Shown here in pieces: positions 7,994 through 17,551 of a stretch of 64,000 nt of DNA (the first letter of the stretch is position 1; every line of letters begins with the position of its first letter). Made by a program: the position numbers and the translations under genes. Origin of the DNA: Marinobacter sp. DY40_1A1. GTDB taxonomy: Bacteria > Pseudomonadota > Gammaproteobacteria > Pseudomonadales > Oleiphilaceae. Location: contig NZ_VCHA01000002.1 of NCBI RefSeq assembly GCF_016597815.1, positions 1 to 64,000 on the forward strand. Reading direction: 5' to 3'. The notes below the pieces were generated by a model. It ran no database searches and was not told where the DNA came from. It saw nothing but the letters and a program-made list of their open reading frames with translations.

Positions 7994-9211
7994 ATGCGGC
8001 GTGTTGTTATCACCGGCATGGGGATTGTCTCCAGCCTTGGCACCAATCAAAAAGAAGTCACTCGCTCCCTGAAGGAGTCCATTCCCGGGATCGCCTTCAG
8101 TGAAGAAGCCCGTGACAACGGTTTGCGCAGCCACGTTTGCGGGCAAATCAACCTGGATTTGCCTGAGCTGATTGATCGCAAGCTTTTGCGCTTCATGTGC
8201 CCGGCTGCTGCATACACTTATCTCGCAGCCTGCGAAGCGATTGAGCAAGCTGGATTGACCGAAGAGCACCTCACAGCTAACAGCACTGGCGCTGTGTTCG
8301 GTACCGGCGGCGCGTCAACGGTTGAGCTTCTCGATGCAATCGACACTCACCGCGCCAAAGGTATTCGCCGCGTTGGGCCATATCGCGTGCCCCGTACCAT
8401 GGGCAGCTCAATCAACGCGACCATTGCAACGGCATTTGGCATCACCGGCATCAACTACGGCATTACCTCTGCCTGTGCCACCAGCGCACACGCCATTGGC
8501 CACGCCGCTGACCAGATTGCCCTGGGGCGCCAGGATGTGATGCTTGCAGGCGGCGGCGAAGATATCCACTGGACTCTGAGCCTGATGTTTGACGCCATGG
8601 GTGCGCTTTCAACCAAGTACAACGACACGCCTGAAAAAGCATCCCGCACTTATGATGCAGACCGGGATGGTTTTGTAATCTCTGGCGGCGGCGGCACTCT
8701 GGTACTTGAAGCCCTGGAGCATGCAGAAGCTCGCGGCGCGAACATTATTGCCGAACTGGTTGGCTTTGGAGCTACATCAGACGGCGCCGACATGGTAGCT
8801 CCAAGCGGTGAAGGCGCTATTCGCTGCATGCACCAGGCTATGAAAAACCTGGATGGTGAGATCAGCTATATCAATACTCACGGCACAAGCACACCCGCTG
8901 GTGATGTAACTGAACTTAAGGCCCTGAAAGCAACCTTTGGCGACAAAATCCCGCCACTGAGTTCTACCAAGCCTCTTTGCGGCCACGCTCTTGGCGCAGC
9001 CGGTGTTCATGAAGCGATCTACAGCCTGATCATGCAGCGGGATGGCTTTATTGCGCCCTCAGCGAACATCGAGAACCTCGATGAAGGTGCCGAAGGCTAC
9101 CCAATCGTGCGTGAGCGGCTCGACAACCAGAACCTGGATCTCGTCATGAGTAACAGCTTTGGTTTTGGTGGCACCAACGCAACACTGGTATTCAAAAAGT
9201 TCCAAGCCTAA
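7994..9211 (+). CDS. fabB: Beta-ketoacyl-ACP synthase I
   Basis: A 405-residue condensing enzyme that elongates cis-3-decenoyl-ACP made by FabA. The nucleophile is C161 in [10 protein letters not shown]; the two catalytic His are H296 ([11 protein letters not shown]) and H331 ([12 protein letters not shown]), with K326 between, matching C163, H298, H333 and K328 of E. coli FabB. GGAG precedes the ATG. It forms an operon with fabA and ends four bases before the convergent AraC-type gene stop. Confidence 0.97.
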   Translation: MRRVVITGMGIVSSLGTNQKEVTRSLKESIPGIAFSEEARDNGLRSHVCGQINLDLPELIDRKLLRFMCPAAAYTYLAACEAIEQAGLTEEHLTANSTGAVFGTGGASTVELLDAIDTHRAKGIRRVGPYRVPRTMGSSINATIATAFGITGINYGITSACATSAHAIGHAADQIALGRQDVMLAGGGEDIHWTLSLMFDAMGALSTKYNDTPEKASRTYDADRDGFVISGGGGTLVLEALEHAEARGANIIAELVGFGATSDGADMVAPSGEGAIRCMHQAMKNLDGEISYINTHGTSTPAGDVTELKALKATFGDKIPPLSSTKPLCGHALGAAGVHEAIYSLIMQRDGFIAPSANIENLDEGAEGYPIVRERLDNQNLDLVMSNSFGFGGTNATLVFKKFQA

Positions 9212-9214
9212 GCG

Positions 9215-9571
9215 TCAGGACAGCCTGACAGAGCGATACTCAGCCGGGGAAGTGCCCATCCAGCGTTTGAATGCCCGGCTGAACGCGCTTAACTCTGAAA
9301 ACCCAAGCTGCTCGGCAATTTCCACCAGCGGCTTGGTTTTATCCTGCATGTAAGTTAGCGCCTGCTTACGGCGCACATCCTCAAGTATGCGGGCAAAGGT
9401 CAAACCTTCACGCTTCAATTTCTTGTGAAGCGTATATCGGCTCATGTGCAACTGAGATGCCACCACCTCAACGCCCACCTTGCCCCGGGCAAGCTGAATA
9501 CTGATCAGCGAACTCACTCTATTACCTAATGAAACCCGCGCCACGTCTTGGCTCAGGGGGCCTGACGCCAT
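9215..9571 (-). CDS. Stand-alone AraC-type DNA-binding domain
   Basis: About 118 residues that amount to the double helix-turn-helix C-terminal domain of AraC/XylS regulators: first HTH around VEVVASQLHMSRYTLHKKLKR, second around LVEIAEQLGFSELSAFSRAF, then the family signature KRWMGTSPAEYR. The usual 150-200 residue ligand-binding N-terminal domain is absent and no remnant is visible upstream, where 158 bases separate it from the divergent trhP gene. The ATG at 9571 is favoured by GGAGG eight bases upstream; 9592 is the alternative. It could be a deliberately short regulator (MarA/SoxS-like size) or the residue of a deletion. Targets are unknown; fabAB is the neighbour. Confidence 0.75.
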   Translation of the reverse strand: MASGPLSQDVARVSLGNRVSSLISIQLARGKVGVEVVASQLHMSRYTLHKKLKREGLTFARILEDVRRKQALTYMQDKTKPLVEIAEQLGFSELSAFSRAFKRWMGTSPAEYRSVRLS

Positions 9572-9729
9572 CTTTTTACCCTCCAGATTCATAACTATCC
9601 AATTGCTTACTCCAAGTTACAGCGTACACATGTTAGCTGAAAACAATCAATAAGACGTTTGAGCAGGATCAAGGGAATACACGTTAGCCTGCGGCAAAAT
9701 AGCCCACCACTGATCTACCCGGAGCCCAC

Positions 9730-11049
9730 ATGAACATCCCGGAACTGCTGGCACCCGCCGGCACCCCTGAACATCTGGAGACCGCATTCGCCTATGGCGC
9801 TGATGCAGTTTACGCCGGCCAGCCGCGCTACTCCCTGCGGGTACGCAACAACAGCTTTAAAGACACCGCAGCATTGGGTTCCGGTATCCAGCGCGCCCAT
9901 GAACTGGGCAAACAATTCTACCTGGTGTCGAACATTGCACCCCACAACGACAAGGTACGCTCTTACCTGCGGGATCTGGAACCGGTGCTGGAATACAAGC
10001 CAGACGCATTGATCATGTCAGACCCGGGCCTGATTATGCTGGTTCGGGAAAAGTGGCCAGATCAGCCCATCCATCTTTCGGTGCAGGCCAATGCCGTAAA
10101 CTGGGCAACAGTGGAGTTTTGGCGACGGCAAGGCATCAGCCGGGTGATTCTTTCCCGGGAGCTGGCTCTGGGTGAAATCCGCGACATTCGCGAACGGGTT
10201 CCGCAAATGGAACTGGAAGTATTCGTTCACGGCGCTCTGTGTATGGCCTACTCCGGTCGCTGCCTGCTTTCCGGCTATATGAACCACAGGGATGCCAACC
10301 AGGGTGCCTGTACCAACGCCTGCCGCTGGAACTACAAGGAAGTTGCCCACACCCAGGACCAAACCGGCGACCTGATTGCCACATCCGCAGCAAGTGATGT
10401 TCAAAGTTTTGAGCCGAAAAAAATTCTGCTGGAAGAGCCCAACCGGCCCGGCAGCTTTATCCCTGCCTATGAGGATGAGCACGGCACCTACATCATGAAC
10501 TCCCGGGATCTGCGTGCCGTGCAGCACGTGGCGGAACTGGCTGCCATGGGTGTTCACTCCCTGAAAATCGAGGGCCGCACTAAAAGCACCTATTACGTTG
10601 CCCGCACTACTCAGGTCTACCGCAATGCCATTGATCAGGCGGCACAGGGTAAACCTTTTGACATGACCCTGATGAATGAGTTGGAGGCACTATCCAACCG
10701 AGGCTACACAGAAGGCTTTTTGCGCCGGCACATGCCACAGGAATACCAGACCTACGAACGTGGCTCGTCCTATCTGGGCACTCAGCAAGTTGTGGGCACC
10801 ATCACCGATGATGACGGGCAATGGCTCACCATCAATGTGAAAAACAAATTCGCCCCCGGCGACCAGATGGAACTGATCACTCCCTCTGGCAACCTGCAGT
10901 TCTCAATTCCAGCCATGGAAAACCGCAATGGCGTGCGTATGGATTGCGCTCCAGGTAGTGGACATATCGTTCGCATCCCCCGCCCAACCGGCACTCCGGA
11001 AGCTTTGGAATACAGCTACCTCACCCGTATCTTGCCGCCTGAAAGCTAA
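9730..11049 (+). CDS. trhP: Peptidase-U32-like tRNA 5-hydroxyuridine synthase TrhP
   Basis: A 439-residue protein of the U32 family, orthologous in pattern to E. coli YegQ/TrhP, which makes 5-hydroxyuridine at tRNA position 34 from prephenate. It begins PELLAPAGTPEHLETAFAYGADAVYAG, the family N-terminus with a TIM-barrel fold. Four cysteines C171, C178, C194 and C198 in the MAYSGRC and ACTNACRW motifs are the expected Fe-S ligands. The IEGRTKSTYYVA motif follows near residue 280. It lies just upstream of the suf operon that would supply its cluster, but a stem-loop and the suf promoter separate them. Confidence 0.92.
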   Translation: MNIPELLAPAGTPEHLETAFAYGADAVYAGQPRYSLRVRNNSFKDTAALGSGIQRAHELGKQFYLVSNIAPHNDKVRSYLRDLEPVLEYKPDALIMSDPGLIMLVREKWPDQPIHLSVQANAVNWATVEFWRRQGISRVILSRELALGEIRDIRERVPQMELEVFVHGALCMAYSGRCLLSGYMNHRDANQGACTNACRWNYKEVAHTQDQTGDLIATSAASDVQSFEPKKILLEEPNRPGSFIPAYEDEHGTYIMNSRDLRAVQHVAELAAMGVHSLKIEGRTKSTYYVARTTQVYRNAIDQAAQGKPFDMTLMNELEALSNRGYTEGFLRRHMPQEYQTYERGSSYLGTQQVVGTITDDDGQWLTINVKNKFAPGDQMELITPSGNLQFSIPAMENRNGVRMDCAPGSGHIVRIPRPTGTPEALEYSYLTRILPPES

Positions 11050-11098
11050 CGCCACCCTGCGTTTCCAGCTCCGTATATACGCTTATCAAACCCGTGCT

Positions 11099-11129
11099 AC
11101 ACCCGCCAGACTTAGCGTCTGGCGGGTGT
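11099..11129 (+). terminator. 13-bp perfect stem-loop after trhP
   Basis: ACACCCGCCAGAC (11099-11111) and GTCTGGCGGGTGT (11117-11129) form a perfect 13-bp stem with a TTAGC loop, 50 bases after the trhP stop. There is no U-tract, so it is either a factor-dependent terminator or an mRNA 3'-end protector. Confidence 0.55.
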
Positions 11130-11160
11130 ATTACGATATACTTGATCATCCTTACATTTA

Positions 11161-11193
11161 ATACCTGACTAATTTAGTCTGGTATTGTACAAT
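11161..11193 (+). promoter_or_regulatory. IscR type 1 box overlapping the suf promoter
   Basis: The 25 bases 11161-11185 fit the type 1 IscR consensus (ATASYYGACTRWWWYAGTCRRSTAT) at all but one position; the two half-sites are ATACCTGACT and AGTCTGGTAT. A promoter with -35 CTGACT (11165-11170), 17-base spacing and -10 TACAAT (11188-11193) is superimposed. A bound IscR would therefore block RNA polymerase, as at E. coli iscR. No iscR/rrf2 gene is in the window, so the regulator acts in trans. Confidence 0.75.
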
Positions 11194-11293
11194 TACGATC
11201 CACAAGCTACAGATCAGGCCCCGCAACCCAGTCTTGGTTGCCGGCAAATCAAAGGGCCTCAGAGCCCGCGAGAGAGAATACGGAGCGACGATC

Positions 11294-12742
11294 ATGACGA
11301 CCGCCAACAAAGAGGTGAACGAACTGATCAAACGGGAATACGAACACGGTTTCGTAACAGACATCGAAGTAGATACCTTCGAGCCCGGTTTGAATGAAGA
11401 CGTGATCACCCGCCTTTCTGAAATCAAGAAAGAGCCTCAGTTCATGCTGGAGTGGCGCCTCAAGGCCTATCGTCGCTGGCTTGAGATGGAAGAACCCGAT
11501 TGGGCTCACCTGGGCTATGAAAGAATCGATTACAACGATATTTCCTACTACTCAGCCCCGAAACGCAAAGAAGACATGCCTCAGAGTCTTGATGAGGTAG
11601 ATCCCGAACTGCTGAGAACCTATGAGCGGCTTGGCATCCCACTGCACGAGCACGCAAAGCTCGCTGGCGTAGCCGTTGATGCAGTATTTGATTCTGTTTC
11701 GGTGGCCACCACGTTCAAAGAGCCACTGGCAAAAGCAGGCGTTATCTTCTGCTCTATTTCAGAAGCCGTGCGCGATTACCCCGAACTGGTGCAAAAATAC
11801 CTCGGTACTGTTGTTCCCCATACTGACAACTTCTTTGCCGGCCTTAACGCCGCAGTCTTCTCAGACGGAACCTTTGTATATGTGCCCAAGGGTGTTCGCT
11901 GCCCCATGGAACTGTCCACATACTTCCGCATCAACGCGGCAAACACCGGCCAGTTCGAGCGCACACTGATTATTGCCGACGAAGGCAGTTACGTGAGCTA
12001 TCTGGAAGGCTGTACCGCCCCGATGCGCGACGAGAACCAACTGCACGCAGCGGTGGTTGAACTGATCGCTCTGGACGATGCCGAAATCAAGTACTCCACC
12101 GTACAAAACTGGTACCCGGGCGATGAGAACGGCAAAGGCGGCATCTACAACTTTGTGACCAAGCGCGCGGCCTGTATCGGCAAGAACTCCAAAGTTTCCT
12201 GGACCCAGGTAGAAACCGGCTCGGCCATTACCTGGAAGTACCCCAGCTGTATCCTGCGTGGTGAAGGCAGCGTTGGTGAATTCTATTCTGTAGCGCTTAC
12301 CCACAACTACCAGCAGGCCGACACTGGCACCAAGATGATTCACCTGGGCAAGAACACCACCAGCACCATCATCTCCAAGGGTATTTCGGCCGGTAAAAGC
12401 TCCAACGTTTATCGCGGCCTGGTCAAATTTGGTCCCCGTGCCGAAGGCGCTCGTAACTTTACCGAGTGCGACTCGCTGTTAATCGGAGACCAGTGCGGTG
12501 CACACACCTTCCCTTACATTGAGAGCCTGAACAAGTCCGCCATCGTTGAGCACGAGGCCACCACCTCGAAAGTGAGCGACGAGCAGATGTTCCTTTGCCG
12601 CCAGCGCGGAATTGATATGGAGCGGGCCGTTTCCATGATCGTTAACGGTTTCTGTAAGGACGTGTTCAAGGAACTTCCTATGGAGTTTGCGGTTGAAGCC
12701 GGCAAGCTTCTTGAAGTTAGCCTTGAAGGTTCTGTTGGTTAA
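11294..12742 (+). CDS. sufB: Fe-S assembly scaffold subunit SufB
   Basis: A 482-residue subunit of the SufBC2D scaffold on which Fe-S clusters are built (E. coli SufB has 495 residues). The C-terminal half carries the right-handed parallel beta-helix with conserved segments [39 protein letters not shown] and [21 protein letters not shown]; Cys and Glu residues of this region receive sulfur and relay it to the SufD interface. I start at the ATG at 11294, with GGAG eight bases ahead; a longer frame opening at a TTG at 11234 lacks a ribosome site. It is the first gene of a seven-gene operon. Confidence 0.96.
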   Translation: MTTANKEVNELIKREYEHGFVTDIEVDTFEPGLNEDVITRLSEIKKEPQFMLEWRLKAYRRWLEMEEPDWAHLGYERIDYNDISYYSAPKRKEDMPQSLDEVDPELLRTYERLGIPLHEHAKLAGVAVDAVFDSVSVATTFKEPLAKAGVIFCSISEAVRDYPELVQKYLGTVVPHTDNFFAGLNAAVFSDGTFVYVPKGVRCPMELSTYFRINAANTGQFERTLIIADEGSYVSYLEGCTAPMRDENQLHAAVVELIALDDAEIKYSTVQNWYPGDENGKGGIYNFVTKRAACIGKNSKVSWTQVETGSAITWKYPSCILRGEGSVGEFYSVALTHNYQQADTGTKMIHLGKNTTSTIISKGISAGKSSNVYRGLVKFGPRAEGARNFTECDSLLIGDQCGAHTFPYIESLNKSAIVEHEATTSKVSDEQMFLCRQRGIDMERAVSMIVNGFCKDVFKELPMEFAVEAGKLLEVSLEGSVG

Positions 12743-12783
12743 ATTACACACACAGATTTTCAGATTAAAGAGAGAAGCCACAA

Positions 12784-13557
12784 ATGCTGAGCATCAAAAA
12801 CCTGCACGCCTCCGTTGAGGGCAAAGAAATCCTCAAGGGCATCAACCTGGAGATCAAAGCCGGGGAAGTACATGCCATCATGGGCCCGAACGGTTCGGGC
12901 AAAAGCACGCTGGCCCAGGTGCTTGCAGGCAACGACGCATTTGAAGTCACGTCTGGCAGCGTCACCATGCATGGTGAGGACCTGCTTGAGAAAGCGACTG
13001 AAGAGCGGGCGCGGGATGGTGTGTTCCTGGCGTTTCAGTACCCGGTAGAGATTCCGGGCGTCAGTAACCTGCAATTCATGCGTACATCGGTGAATGCCAT
13101 GCGTCACCACAGGGGCGAGTCAGAAATGAACGCCGCTGAGTTTATGAAGATGGCTCGGGAAATTTCAAAGCAGGTAGATCTTGACCCTGCATTTCTCAAG
13201 CGCGGCGTGAACGAAGGCTTCTCCGGTGGCGAGAAGAAGCGTAACGAAATCATGCAGGCTCTGATGCTGCAGCCAAAGCTGGCCATTCTGGACGAAACTG
13301 ACTCTGGCCTCGACATCGACGCACTCAAGGTTGTTTCTGACGGTGTTAATGCTCTACGTGCCGAAGACCGTGCCATTTTGATGGTAACTCACTATCAGCG
13401 CCTGCTTGACCATATTGTTCCTGATTTTGTTCACGTTCTGGCCGAAGGCAAGATTGTGAAGTCTGGCGGCCGTGAATTAGCCCTGGAACTGGAAGAGCGC
13501 GGTTACGCATGGCTTGGCATCAAGGATGACGAAACTGCAGCCAGTTCAGCCAACTAA
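12784..13557 (+). CDS. sufC: Fe-S assembly ATPase SufC
   Basis: A 257-residue ABC-type ATPase that drives conformational change of the SufB-SufD heterodimer. It shows Walker A GPNGSGKST (about residues 35-43), the signature FSGGEKKRNEI, Walker B LAILDETDSGLDID and the H-loop MVTHYQRLL. The D-loop form SGLDID is typical of SufC. Forty-one bases separate it from sufB and 12 from sufD. Confidence 0.96.
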   Translation: MLSIKNLHASVEGKEILKGINLEIKAGEVHAIMGPNGSGKSTLAQVLAGNDAFEVTSGSVTMHGEDLLEKATEERARDGVFLAFQYPVEIPGVSNLQFMRTSVNAMRHHRGESEMNAAEFMKMAREISKQVDLDPAFLKRGVNEGFSGGEKKRNEIMQALMLQPKLAILDETDSGLDIDALKVVSDGVNALRAEDRAILMVTHYQRLLDHIVPDFVHVLAEGKIVKSGGRELALELEERGYAWLGIKDDETAASSAN

Positions 13558-13569
13558 GGAGATCGCGGA

Positions 13570-14859
13570 ATGAAACCAGCACCAAGTCTTCTTTCCAGCG
13601 CGTTCCTGCAGCCGGCTGGCCAGGCGTTACCAGCCCCCCTGCTTGCCCTGCGCAAACAGCGTGGTGCCGCCTTGGTAGATATGCCCATGCCAACGCGGAA
13701 AACCGAGAACTGGAAATACTCCAGCAAGTACCTGAAGCTGACCGACGAGATGGCCGCTTCTTTGCCAACTACTGGTAAAACAGGCAGCGCCCTTGCTGTG
13801 CCCGGCTACAAAGTCGTCTTTATTAATGGCGTTGTGATTCCGGAAGCCAGTGAGTATCCGGATCTGGATAACATCCTTATCCAGCGTTTTGGTGATCTTT
13901 CTGAGGCCGAAGCCAATGAGCTGGCTGAGCGCCTGGACAGCACTCTCGACGCCAAGGCCGTGCAATTTGCAGGGCTGAACACTGCGCGTTTTGAAGATGG
14001 CCTTCTCATTCGCCTGAAGCCAGACGCGGTTCTTGACCAGCCTCTGTTCATCATCCATGAAGTGACAGCCGACGCCAGCGGATCTGCCTTCCCACGAATT
14101 TTTGTAGAAGCAGGCCGAAACAGCCAGATCACTCTGGTTGAAGAGTTTATTTCCAGTGGACAGGAAGCGGTGTTCGTGAACTCCGTTACCGAGTTCACTC
14201 TTGCAGAGGGCACAAATGTTACCAACATCCGCCTGAGCATGGACGGCGAGAAGGTACAGCACATCGGCGCCACTGGCGTAACCCAGCAGCGTAGCTCCCG
14301 CTTCGAGAGCCACTGCGTAGGCTTCGGCGGCCCCCTGCGGCGCCACGACCTGAGGGTGCGACTGGAAGGCAAAGGCGCAGAGTGCAAGCTCAACGGCGTT
14401 GTTGTAACCCAGGGCACACAGCATTACGACAACCACACCACCATTGAGCACGTAGCGCCTAATTGCGACAGTGAAGAAACCTATCGCAACATCGCAGCGG
14501 ATAAATCCCACGCTGTGTTCAACGGCAGAATCCATATTCATCCGGACGCCCAGAAGTCCAACGCCAATATGAGCAACAAGAACCTGCTGCTCTCCACTGG
14601 CGCTGAGATCGATACCAAGCCAGAGCTTGAGATCTACGCTGATGACGTAAAATGTGCCCACGGGGCGACAATCGGCCAACTGGACAAGGAATCGTTGTTT
14701 TATCTGGTATCGCGTGGCATCGGCCTCCGTGAAGCCAATGTTCTGCTGACCATGGCGTTCATCAACGAATTGGTTGCCCAGATTCCAGTGGATGCCGTGA
14801 AAGATACGGTACAAATCCGCCTGAACCAGTTTTTTGATCAAACCTTCCAGGAGGTCTGA
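13570..14859 (+). CDS. sufD: Fe-S assembly scaffold subunit SufD
   Basis: A 429-residue paralogue of SufB that completes the scaffold and helps iron entry. The N-terminal helical region has the KTENWKYSS motif near residue 45, and the beta-helix core shows HYDNHTTIEHVAPN and HPDAQKSNANMSNKNLLLS. The C-terminus contains KCAHGATIGQLDKESLFYL with the conserved His used at the SufB-SufD interface, and the SRGIGLREANVLL segment. GGAG precedes the start. It is tightly spaced between sufC and sufS. Confidence 0.96.
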   Translation: MKPAPSLLSSAFLQPAGQALPAPLLALRKQRGAALVDMPMPTRKTENWKYSSKYLKLTDEMAASLPTTGKTGSALAVPGYKVVFINGVVIPEASEYPDLDNILIQRFGDLSEAEANELAERLDSTLDAKAVQFAGLNTARFEDGLLIRLKPDAVLDQPLFIIHEVTADASGSAFPRIFVEAGRNSQITLVEEFISSGQEAVFVNSVTEFTLAEGTNVTNIRLSMDGEKVQHIGATGVTQQRSSRFESHCVGFGGPLRRHDLRVRLEGKGAECKLNGVVVTQGTQHYDNHTTIEHVAPNCDSEETYRNIAADKSHAVFNGRIHIHPDAQKSNANMSNKNLLLSTGAEIDTKPELEIYADDVKCAHGATIGQLDKESLFYLVSRGIGLREANVLLTMAFINELVAQIPVDAVKDTVQIRLNQFFDQTFQEV

Positions 14860-14864
14860 CCGGT

Positions 14865-16118
14865 ATGAATGACCTGTCCATGGCAAGCACAGCAACCCAA
14901 AAGGCGTTTGATGTACAAGCCATACGCCGGGACTTTCCCATCCTGTCCCAACAGGTAAATGGAAAACCGCTGGTATACCTGGATAACGGCGCGTCGGCAC
15001 AAAAGCCGCGCTCCGTTCTGGATGCCATGGACCGTTATTACCGGGAAATGCACTCCAACGTACACCGGGGTGCCCACACCCTTGGCGACCGCGCCACTGC
15101 CGCATTTGAAGGTGCCCGGGAAACCGTTCGCAGCTTTTTGAATGCTGGCAGTACCCGGGAAATCATCTGGACAAAAGGCACAACAGAAGCCATCAATCTG
15201 GTAGCGAATGGCCTGGCCCCCAAACTCAAAGCCGGCGACGAAATTCTGGTGAGCCACATGGAGCACCACGCCAACATTGTGCCCTGGCAGATGATTGCCG
15301 AGCGCACTGGCGCAAAAGTGGTGCCGATTCAGGTTACGCCTGCGGGCGAACTGGATCTTGAATCCTTTGATCGTTTGCTGAGCGACCGCACCCGTGTACT
15401 GGCCATCACCCACGTTTCCAACGTTCTGGGCACAATCAATCCGGTAAACGAATTGGTGGGCAAGGCGAAGGCGCGCGGTGTGATCACCCTGCTAGATGGC
15501 GCCCAGGCTGTCCCCCACTTCCAGCCGGATGTGCAGGCGCTGGACTGTGATTTTTACGTTTTTTCATCTCACAAGCTGTTTGGCCCGACAGGTATTGGCG
15601 TGCTTTATGGCAAAGCCGCACTACTGGAAGACATGCCTCCCTACCAGGGCGGCGGCGAGATGATTGAGCGGGTATCGTTTGAACGCACCACATGGAACGT
15701 TCTGCCTTACAAATTTGAGGCAGGTACGCCGGCAATCGCCGAGGCGGTGGGTCTGGGCGCGGCAATAGACTACCTTAACGGGCTGGACCGGCCGGCAATG
15801 GAAGCGGCGGAGAATGCCTTGATGGTACGTGCCAACCAATTGGTTGAGACCGTTCCCGGCATGAGCATTATCGGCACGGCAAAGCAGAAAGTTCCCGTGA
15901 TGTCCTTTAAAATCGAAGGCTTGCACCCCAGTGATGTAGGTACATTACTGGACCAGCAAGGCATCGCCATTCGTACTGGGCACCACTGTGCCATGCCACT
16001 GATGGATTTCTACGGAGTTCCCGGTACAGCCCGGGCTTCCTTTGCGTTCTACAATACACTGGACGAGGTGGAACAACTGTTTACCGCCTTACAAAAAATC
16101 CAGCGCCTGTTTGCCTGA
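14865..16118 (+). CDS. sufS: Type II cysteine desulfurase SufS
   Basis: A 417-residue PLP enzyme that takes sulfur from cysteine, giving alanine and an enzyme persulfide. The PLP lysine is K237 (SSHKLFGPTG) and the catalytic cysteine is C375 in RTGHHCAMPL, the type II sequence. It partners with the SufE encoded four genes downstream (C63). The start at 14865 follows AGGAGG with 11-base spacing; the ATG at 14880 is also possible. Confidence 0.96.
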   Translation: MNDLSMASTATQKAFDVQAIRRDFPILSQQVNGKPLVYLDNGASAQKPRSVLDAMDRYYREMHSNVHRGAHTLGDRATAAFEGARETVRSFLNAGSTREIIWTKGTTEAINLVANGLAPKLKAGDEILVSHMEHHANIVPWQMIAERTGAKVVPIQVTPAGELDLESFDRLLSDRTRVLAITHVSNVLGTINPVNELVGKAKARGVITLLDGAQAVPHFQPDVQALDCDFYVFSSHKLFGPTGIGVLYGKAALLEDMPPYQGGGEMIERVSFERTTWNVLPYKFEAGTPAIAEAVGLGAAIDYLNGLDRPAMEAAENALMVRANQLVETVPGMSIIGTAKQKVPVMSFKIEGLHPSDVGTLLDQQGIAIRTGHHCAMPLMDFYGVPGTARASFAFYNTLDEVEQLFTALQKIQRLFA

Positions 16119-16131
16119 TGGAGGAGACACC

Positions 16132-16485
16132 ATGACAGCTGAAGTCTTCACGCCGACCGTAGGCCTCACCATGACGCCAAGTGCCGTCAAGCACGTGCGC
16201 AAGCAACTCGACAAAGCGTCGAGCGCCAAAGGTATCCGATTGGCGATCAGAAAAAGCGGATGCTCAGGCTTCAAGTACGAAACCCAGTGGGTGGACGAAG
16301 CTTCATCCGACGACAGAATATTCCACATTGACGGGGTTGATGTGTTTGTGAAAGAGGAACACCTTGCCATGGTGAATGGCATCGAGATCGACTTTGTGAC
16401 CGAAGGCGTCAACTCCATGTTCCAGTTCCGCAATCCAAATGCCACCGCCGAATGCGGGTGTGGCGAGAGCTTTACCATAAGCTGA
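16132..16485 (+). CDS. sufA: A-type Fe-S carrier SufA
   Basis: A 117-residue A-type carrier that passes assembled clusters to apo-proteins. The three ligand cysteines are C44 (KSGCSGF), C108 and C110 (ECGCGESF), in the C-x(60-70)-CGC arrangement of the family. GAGGAG precedes the ATG at 16132. In the same operon after sufS; a longer open frame begins inside sufS but has no ribosome site. Confidence 0.94.
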   Translation: MTAEVFTPTVGLTMTPSAVKHVRKQLDKASSAKGIRLAIRKSGCSGFKYETQWVDEASSDDRIFHIDGVDVFVKEEHLAMVNGIEIDFVTEGVNSMFQFRNPNATAECGCGESFTIS

Positions 16486-16523
16486 TTCGTCCACTCTCCG
16501 CGCCAAACGAGGTATAACCAGGA

Positions 16524-17066
16524 ATGCAAGAAAGAGAAGTTGTCCTGACCAAGCGCGAGGTGGAAGCCCGCCTTGTTCCTGTTGGCACCCAAATCATGAT
16601 TCCGGCAGATAGTTTTGTAACCATCACGCAGTCTCTGGGCGGCACCTTCACGGTTGCAGTTAATGGCAACCTTGCCCGCATCGAAGGTCACAACGCAGAT
16701 GCCTTGGGCAAAAAGCCACTGGAAAGCAGCTTTGATACTCCGGAAGACGGAACTATCAACGAAAACCAGGTGTGGGAAGCCATGCGCAACTGCTACGACC
16801 CGGAAATTCCGGTAAACGTAGTGGACCTGGGCCTGATTTACGAGTGCCGCATTGAAAACGGTACGCCAGAGGGCAATCACGTCTTCATCCTGATGACCCT
16901 CACAGCCGCTGGTTGTGGCATGGGGCCGGTTATTACTGAAGATGTGAAGACCAAGGTGGAGCACGTGCCCAACGTGGACAAGGTAACCGTAGAGCTTACC
17001 TTTGATCCCCCCTGGAACAACGATATGCTTACCGACGAAGCCAAACTCGAACTGGGAATGTTGTAA
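16524..17066 (+). CDS. sufT: Fe-S maturation protein SufT (MIP18/DUF59)
   Basis: A 180-residue protein with an N-terminal extension and a C-terminal MIP18/DUF59 domain (about residues 75-175). The domain shows YDPEIPVNVVDLGLIYECRI, the MTLTAAGCGMGP motif with the reactive Cys, and VELTFDPPWNNDML. SufT is an auxiliary factor needed when demand for Fe-S assembly is high. The N-terminal part (LVPVGTQIMIPADSFVTITQSLGGTFTV) is characteristic of the SufT type found in suf operons. Its stop codon is directly followed by the sufE ATG. Confidence 0.9.
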   Translation: MQEREVVLTKREVEARLVPVGTQIMIPADSFVTITQSLGGTFTVAVNGNLARIEGHNADALGKKPLESSFDTPEDGTINENQVWEAMRNCYDPEIPVNVVDLGLIYECRIENGTPEGNHVFILMTLTAAGCGMGPVITEDVKTKVEHVPNVDKVTVELTFDPPWNNDMLTDEAKLELGML

Positions 17067-17528
17067 ATGCCTGCGACAGAACAGGATTTTCTGAACAATC
17101 CGCTCGGAAAAAACCCGACTCTGGAAGACGTACTCGACGGCTTTGAGTTTCTGGACGACTGGGAAGAGCGCTACGCGTTTATTATTGATCTGGGCAAGCA
17201 GCTACCGGCTTTTCCGGACGATGCCCGGATTGAAGAGAACTACGTCCACGGCTGTCAGAGCCAGGTATGGGTGATTTCCCACTTCCACGAAGCCAGCGGC
17301 AAACTTTATTTGCTGATCGATTCTGACGCAATGATCGTCCGCGGCCTTGCCGCCATGATTCTGATTGCGCTGAACGGGAAAACCCCAAGAGACCTGTTGG
17401 CTACCGATATCGACGAGCTGTTTGAACAACTCGACCTGTTCCGCCATATCTCTCCGACCCGCGGCAACGGCCTGCGCTCCATGATCGGAAAGATTCGCGA
17501 CATAGCGGCAGCCCACGCGGCTGAGTGA
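17067..17528 (+). CDS. sufE: Sulfur acceptor protein SufE
   Basis: A 153-residue SufE that accepts persulfide sulfur from SufS and hands it to SufB. The active cysteine is C63 in VHGCQSQVW, and the C-terminal signature SPTRGNGLRSMI is the standard family one. The ATG abuts the sufT stop codon with no gap, so translation is coupled. It ends the operon; the convergent flgT gene stops 24 bases further on, with a small GCTCAC/GTGAGC hairpin between. Confidence 0.95.
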   Translation: MPATEQDFLNNPLGKNPTLEDVLDGFEFLDDWEERYAFIIDLGKQLPAFPDDARIEENYVHGCQSQVWVISHFHEASGKLYLLIDSDAMIVRGLAAMILIALNGKTPRDLLATDIDELFEQLDLFRHISPTRGNGLRSMIGKIRDIAAAHAAE

Positions 17529-17551
17529 CCCGCTCACCGGTTTAGCGTGAG

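Noticed and set aside
11234..11293. TTG-started N-terminal extension of SufB
   Set aside because: It has no ribosome site and would add residues not found in SufB; the ATG at 11294 has GGAG at good spacing.
13627..15105. Long open frame (492 codons) antisense to sufD and sufS
   Set aside because: It lies wholly opposite two highly conserved genes, has no family pattern, and reflects codon bias of the sense strand.
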